NCBI GenBank assembly: GCA_963971575.1
Contig: OZ020611.1
Location: 52,833,466 to 52,897,465, forward strand
Reading direction: 5' to 3'
Length of the DNA: 64,000 nucleotides
Source: Liopterus haemorrhoidalis
Lineage: Eukaryota; Arthropoda; Insecta; Coleoptera; Dytiscidae
The notes beneath the pieces were generated by a model. It had not been told where the DNA came from. It did not search any database and saw only the letters and a list, made by a program, of their open reading frames with translations. Position numbers and translations under genes: made by a program. This document shows, one piece after another, positions 57,922 to 64,000 of the stretch (its first letter is position 1; every line of letters starts with the position of its first letter).

Positions 57922-59781
57922 CTGTGATTAACAAATTGTGTTACAATCTTTTAATAACAAATGGAACGCAAAATAAGGAAAATATTGGATAAGATTATGC
58001 CGTAAATTGTTGTTAATACCGTACTTTGTCATTATTTTTAAGAAGGTTCTTAAAATTATTAAATGTTTTTTATTGAAGTAAAAAGAGAATTTCGTGCGTT
58101 GATAAAGCATTACTTTTTTCGTGGAAAAACCATTAAGGAGACTAAAGCAAAGCTAAAAAAGTATTACGGGAGCTTTTCTTCGTTATACCACATTGCTTAC
58201 TATTTGATTTCTAAAGGTCGATTTAAAAAAAAGTAAACTCTGATTTCAAATATTATAGTATAACGATTTTTAAATAACGAATAACATAAAAAAATTTGGG
58301 AGCTCAAACAAATAAAAACTAAATGATATCAACGATTAATAATAAAGGTTGTTAGAGTTATGATACACTTCTTACGGGTTTAATGTATTTTATGTTTATT
58401 TATTTTCGAAGTTTTGAGTCAGGGAATGTGTAAAGGGGCGTATCACACTAGAACGCTATCCAAGTTTTATTTTTGTAGTTTTTTTTTTTAGGTTCAAGTC
58501 TTGAGGTCTTGACTTATCACACGGTATTCGAATATTATTTAAGACTTGGAAATTCTTCAGCTTGGAAATGATGATAATTGACAGTTTTATTCTGAAAAGT
58601 TTATTTGTGAGGATTCGCTAAATTAATTAGTTTTTCCTCGAAAATATGAATAAATTTTTAAATATTATACTCCAAAATATCAACTATACAATAAAATAAC
58701 CTCAACGTAAACAAAAGACAAAGAAACATCAGCGGAGAGCGAGATAACCAAACGTTGGCGCAAGCGCGTTTTGGAAAACCGGGATAGAAAGACGTAGGAA
58801 TTGAATCATGTTCCATTTGCCTAGTCTTTAAAACCTTTTTTTTTTTTTTTTTCATATTATCACCCAAATGACTTCGGTTCGAATACAAAAACTTTAATTT
58901 TCCAAGTTTAGACGTTAATATTAACTCAAGTGTGATAAGGCCTTAAGTTCTCGACCTGAATATGCGTGAGTCGCATAGAAACGCAAAATGCCAGTCCCGT
59001 GGCGGAATGCGCATGAGCTGGCGGGCAGTATGAGTGGCCGTGTTTAAGGGTTTTAACGGTATTTTAATACCTTTTAAGGTTCAGATTAAGGATTAATATC
59101 TACTTTTGTCAATAAGTATTTCAGAAAAATTTGTTTATGTTAATATGTTGCTGCGTACTCAATGTAACCCGTACTAGCGCGGAAACGCTCGTCTTATTGC
59201 ACAAAATAAGGCTGTCTCCAGCAGTTTTATATCAGCGTATTTTTAATATTAGACATATTTTATACCATAATGTAAACTTTCGTCTAATGTAAAGTAATTA
59301 TTATAACCATATTCTACTATACCAAATACGAAATAAATTCATAAATTATTTTTTAGCCAGGTATTTTTCACAAAACAAATATTTCCGTTTGATTGAGCTT
59401 CCATGGACGCCACACCACTGCTTAGAGGTCTCGCTGTTTATTCGAACACCAGCAGACGGGAGCGTACGGAAATTCGTAACAGTACGTGGAGGTCAAATTG
59501 CCTGGCGCCCAAAATATAAATTTTATTCGCCTATTTGAGCCGCACGATCTTCTCCTCCACTGGACGCTAACCACGTGCACTAGATCGTACGACCACTAGC
59601 ACACTTTACTATTATTAGTGCGTCAACCTTACAATACTTTCATCGAGTTGTAGTTTCTAATCTCTACTGTATTACTACAACATTAAGCACAGGTATCTTC
59701 ACTCCCAGAAAGTAAAGGTCCAGGTCTACACCTCCCACAATGAGCCAATTCGGTTTGGGAGTGACGCTAAATGTATGTACC
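57922..59781. other. Liprin-beta intron, little seen
   Basis: AT-rich. On the - strand 59484-59164 begins TGTTACGAATTT, contains AATAAA and ends GGGTTACA, which might be a solo LTR, but no target duplication supports it. A poly-T lies at 58838-58852. No exon was found. Confidence 0.35.
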
Positions 59782-60208
59782 TAGGCTGACCAGACGTACT
59801 CTTTTTTAGAGTATTATACTCTTTTCTAAGTAATATCCTCTTAACTCTTACTTTTTATAAAAGAACTCTCAATATACTCTTATTGTTTGTTAAACGGTAA
59901 CACAAAATGTTATACTATGTATTCCTGGAGTGAGGATCTTTTGTTTTTTTTTGCTCATCATTTGTATTTCGAGAGCGAAGACCTTTTTTTTTGCTCATCA
60001 CTTGTATTTCTAGAGTGAGGACCTTTTTTTTGCTCATCACTTGTATTTTCTGGAATGAGGACCTTCTTTTTTTTCCCTCATCATTTGTTGGATTTAAAGA
60101 GGTAAATTTTATCAATTTACTTTATTTGCCAAGGGTGCCAAAACATTGCTACGGCTCTGGCTACACGAAGCATACTCTATTTCGGTAAAAAAAAATCTGG
60201 TCAGCCTA
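59782..60208. mobile_element. hAT MITE carrying the poly-T minisatellite module
   Basis: The termini are TAGGCTGACCAGA / TCTGGTCAGCCTA. A perfect 8-bp target duplication, TATGTACC, lies at 59774-59781 and 60209-60216. 59930-60090 holds four units around GTGAGGACCTTTTTTTTGCT and CATCACTTGTATTTC. Subterminal ACTCTTTTTTAGAGTATTAT motifs. Confidence 0.93.
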
Positions 60209-60992
60209 TATGTACCTATGTGTATACATACATTTAATGACGTATTTAAACGGTCATGCCATAAAAGGAATTCTAATAATTGTGAATAAAAATAAAAATA
60301 ATAAATACATAATTGCTGCTACCGCCGCCGAGTTTGTCATACCTACTGAAATCTTCTACTAATACTTTTATATATAACATAAGATAATATAAAATAAGAA
60401 AAATTATACATGTAACGAGAGGTTGTTAAAATTTTTGTATTGTAAAGAGTTTGCAAATATAAATAAATAATAAATTTAAGAACTGGTTTTTATCAACACC
60501 TAAATCTTCTAGTTTTACGTTGGCATTACGACACTTGTCCAATATGTTCTTATAGCGAGTTTGGTATAAAGATGTTCGTGACATTTATAAGCCATGCGAA
60601 ACTTTTCAGAAAGCTTAGGTATTTGGTGAAAGATTTTATGTTAGAAATAAATTTATAAGATTGTTTAGTAGTTTAAAGTTATTTAGTTGACGTGCTATTT
60701 GCAGTAAATATATATTTTTAATAGTAATTAACTGAGAATAAAAATATAAGAATTATCCCAAGAATAAATAATGCATAAGTAATAATATTCATTTTGTTCG
60801 TTCATAATAGTCTTATTGGAGATATAATTATCCACTGCTGTGGTAAGTGTTGTACAATGTTTAATTTTCCTCTAAAATTAAGCTGTCGAAAACAACAGGT
60901 CAGATCGTGGCAAATCTACAATATTAGATTCCAAAATCAGTGGTCAACACCAAGTATTAGGGTGCAATATCTCATTACCAAAAATCCCACTA
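60209..60992. other. Spacer, nothing supported
   Basis: AT-rich; no ORF with a domain and no repeat boundary. Confidence 0.5.
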
Positions 60993-61525
60993 TAGTCAGA
61001 TTGCTGATAGGTGACTGTTACATGTATGTATCAAGTAGTGCATTCATATAATAATCTAGTTGCCATTTTTCAGCGATTTTAAAAATGTTTTTTGTTTTTT
61101 GTCTTAACTGTCAGTGTCTGGTAATAAATATTAATTAAAATATGGCTTGCGGCCAATTATTAAATTCGCAAACTTTAATTTTAAATCTGCTGGAATAAAC
61201 AATAAATTATAATCCAAAATTTACGTATGAGTATAAATTTTTTCTTATTTATAATTATTACCTTAAAATTAATAATTTTGTTTGTTTGAGTACTGCTGTA
61301 AATTTATTTTCGCGCTCTAATTAGTAAAGATATCTGCGAATCATTCCGTTTCTTTCTAATACTTTATTTTTTATTCAAATAATTTTGAAGGTTACTTGTC
61401 AACTTGAGTCACTATACGTTACTATGGGTATGCAAATAATTATAATGATATAGACAGAGAAAGCATATAGTATTGAATATCGATACTTGTAGCAACGAAC
61501 AGTCACTTATCAGCAATCCGACTAT
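60993..61525. mobile_element. TIR element with TA target duplication
   Basis: Inverted ends TAGTCRGATTGCTGATARGT (about 27 bp) are flanked by TA on both sides (60991-60992, 61526-61527), as for Tc1/mariner/pogo-type MITEs. No transposase. Confidence 0.7.
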
Positions 61526-61684
61526 AACAGCCATTGCTACATAGGAGTCAATCCACCGCAATGATCGGCATATATTTTATCATTATTTAAAATGGAAATA
61601 AACATACTTGATGTAGTTCAATTATTAAGATTTCACATACCTATACGTATTTCTATGGATATGTGTACCTATATATCCATAGAT

Positions 61685-62396
61685 GAGGAGGCACAATGCC
61701 AAACCGACTTTATCACATTTTTTTTTTTTTCAAATTGATATATCACTTGATTATCATTTCTTACCTTGATAACTATTCAGAAAAAAAAAAATATGAACGA
61801 AATAAACGATATCCCTTTATAATATCGCATCGAATTGTGCAAGACAAAACAGAACTAACTTTATCCATAGGTGAGTCTGGTGCAAAATCAACTTTTTCCA
61901 TTTACATCACTCAATATCTCACAATAACAAGTCATAACATGTACATGTACGTTTTTACGTTTAATGTTGGTATTTTTTATGATTTCTTAATTATCTAAAA
62001 AAAAAAAAAACTATTAATTGAAAATTGTTTTAAACATTATTTTTCAATCTTTAATAAAATTGTATTCCTTGACCTTTGCATCAAATATTTTATTTTGCTT
62101 TTATTATATTGTTCTTAAGAAGTGAGATAGGAAGCGTTTTGGTTCAAAACCAACTTTATCCAGACAAGTCTCAGCAAAACCAACTTTTTCCAAACAAAAA
62201 AGTGAATTATCTCACAAACTGTTAAATTTTCGATGTGAATGACTTAATTAATCTTAATCGTATTACCATAAACAGTATATTTAACAAAAACAAAAAAACA
62301 TGGTAGTGATAAAACTAAACTCCAAAAACGTTTTTTTTTTTGAATACCCAAAGTTTTGATGACTGTGGTACAGCTGGTTTTGTTTTGTACCTCCTC
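61685..62396. mobile_element. TIR element with 4-bp AGAT duplication
   Basis: The ends are GAGGAGGYACAA, inverted, flanked by AGAT at 61681-61684 and 62397-62400. The motif AAAMYNACTTTWTCC recurs five times (about 61702, 61847, 61883, 62147, 62174). No coding frame of note. The superfamily is unclear; a 4-bp duplication excludes hAT and Tc1. Confidence 0.6.
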
Positions 62397-62399
62397 AGA

Positions 62400-63216
62400 T
62401 ATACTATCATACATATATAATTAGCTAGTGTGTGTATGAAATCTGCGTAACATTGTGACGTCAATTTTTCCTAAGGTTCTCGTGATTGACTAATTGATGA
62501 CACCCTATCTCTTGACTGACAGGTATTTTGCAGATTTATTTTCTAAGAATTTGCGGATAAATAACATATAGAAATGTCTAGGGTTTCGTAGGCATAAACA
62601 AGAAACTCTAGACACTCCTATATCCTTTGATCGATATGACAAATATTTTGCAGATTTATTTTCTAAGAATCTGCGGATAAAAAACATATAGAAATGTCTA
62701 GGGTTTCGTAGGCATAAACAAGAAACACTAGGATACTCCTATATCCTTTGACCGAAATGAACAGTATTTTGCAGATTTATATAGAAGTATCTACGAATAT
62801 GATTACATACAGAAATGTCTAGGGTTTTGTGGGCATCAATTAACGTACCAAATTATTTTTAGTTTTACCAATATAAATGAAATGTACTGAAAAAATTAAT
62901 CGTTTTTCCATCTTAAAAAGTTTATGAATAAATAATCTAACTATATAATTAGCAAGTGTCTGTATATACTATCGGTAAAATTATGATGTCAATTTTTCCT
63001 AAGGTTCAAGTGATTGGCTAACTTGGGACACCCTATCTCTTGATTGGCTGACAGGTGACATCCTCTCCCGTGATTGGCTAACTGGTGATATCCTGTCCCC
63101 TGATTCGCTGACCGGCGACGAAATTAAGATACGTTGAAAAATGAAACCAAATACACATAAAAACAATTGAAATTTTTATATTATAAATCCGTCATTGTTG
63201 ACGGGTAATGACCTAG
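62400..63216 (+). mobile_element. Helitron-like sequences with a 122-bp tandem repeat
   Basis: Two similar heads (62408 and 62938) share TATATAATTAGC, then GTCAATTTTTCCTAAGGTTC. The second ends at 63216 in CTAG followed by T, after a GTCATT...AATGAC hairpin. Between the heads, three units of about 120-122 bp (from 62524, 62646, 62766) contain TATTTTGCAGATTTAT and AGAAATGTCTAGGGTTT. Later, GTGATTGGCTAACTGG-type phrases repeat (63000-63115). Confidence 0.45.
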
Positions 63217-64000
63217 TATATAATAAAATGTTCTAATAAGTATAAAGATATATATTAGAACACATACATTATGCAAATGTTCTGATGTATATGCGTCCAC
63301 TTTAAGCCAAATTTAGCATTAGTGACTCTGTTAGCCTAGTCATACAATTTATAATTGACCTTGATTGGAATACTGTTAAGAAATTTTAGTATAGACTAAA
63401 TGCAGCTAGGATCTGATACATCCGTGGACCTAATTTCAATGCGTACATCATTCAACACCCACCACAACGTTGAGAGCGGCTGTAGATTTCAAACACGCTT
63501 GTTTATCACCTCTAGTAGGTAGCATTTATATTGAAGCTTACTGCAAATAACAGAGTGAAAGAAGATTTTAGAAAATAACTATTCAACATATTTTGTGCGT
63601 TCTACTATTTGTATAGCTCATCTTAATTCATATTATATCAACAACTTTTACTCAAATTACAATAAACATGTGATATAATAACATATATACATTTAAAAAA
63701 AAAACTCTAGTTGGCTTTGGAATTTTTATGAAGGTATGTCTTAGACCACACGTTAAAATTAGCATTCATAATAGTACACAGTAGTTCAGAATTAATAGAT
63801 TTAATTATATCGGTGCAATAGTTAATTTCTATTAGCAAACCACTAAACAACGAAGGGTTAAATATAGCAAAACTAAACGACATGAGTGCCAAACAGTTAT
63901 AAAACAGTTATTGGTTAAGTTAAGGTAGCGCATTCCAGCTGCTTGTGCGACACTCCATGCCTATAGAGAGATCTTTCACCTAGGTTGGGCACGGAATGCC
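63217..64000. other. Spacer, nothing supported
   Basis: AT-rich sequence to the window end; no feature that I can support. Confidence 0.5.

Noticed and set aside
59164..59484. Solo LTR on the - strand (TGTTACG...GGTTACA)
   Set aside because: No target duplication, imperfect end match, no primer or polypurine context; kept only as a remark.
59391..59600. Extra upstream liprin-beta exon
   Set aside because: GC is a little higher here, but I found no frame with liprin similarity and no matching splice pair.

Overview
This window looks like nuclear DNA from an insect. It is very AT-rich, has spliced genes with GT-AG introns, and is packed with transposable elements typical of insects (hAT, Tc1/mariner, Helitron-like, RTE and CR1/jockey-type LINEs). 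A beetle is plausible, but nothing here proves the order.

Four host genes can be supported. On the + strand, in order, are the last two exons of EDEM2, an ER mannosidase-like protein of glycoside hydrolase family 47 (1866-4218); an intronless testis-specific-type serine kinase (11003-12058); and an intronless inducible Hsp70 (13512-15440) with a heat-shock promoter, TATA box and initiator. On the - strand, from 28289 to beyond 57921, lie six 3' exons of a liprin-beta gene. They carry its three SAM domains, and the reading phase fits at every splice junction. Its introns run to 10 kb and are filled with mobile DNA.

By region: 1-4.3 kb is EDEM2 with two intronic MITEs. 4.3-10.9 kb holds a decayed THAP-domain gene, an LTR-like fragment, a SINE-like copy, an RTE LINE relic split by nested insertions, and a mariner scrap. 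11-15.6 kb is the kinase and Hsp70. 15.7-28 kb holds nested hAT and long-inverted-repeat elements, a dead DDE transposase and a small Helitron-like element. 28.2-58 kb is liprin-beta. Its largest intron holds two 3.8-kb Helitron-like elements in tail-to-tail orientation (39.4-47.1 kb), each built from a roughly 290-bp tandem repeat. Other introns hold three LINE fragments and a 2-kb hAT-like element that carries a THAP-coding exon. 58-64 kb holds more MITEs and no exon I can support.

Many insertions were placed to the base from target-site duplications: 8 bp for hAT, 3 bp for Harbinger-like, TA for Tc1-like and 12 bp for an RTE. This gives the relative order of several nested events. The host genes have unrelated jobs (ER quality control, sperm kinase signalling, stress chaperone, synaptic or cell-adhesion scaffold) and do not form a functional cluster. 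I found no clearly new biological system. The most notable structures are the Helitron-like palindrome, the duplicated heat-shock promoter, and a poly-T minisatellite module shared by unrelated transposons.
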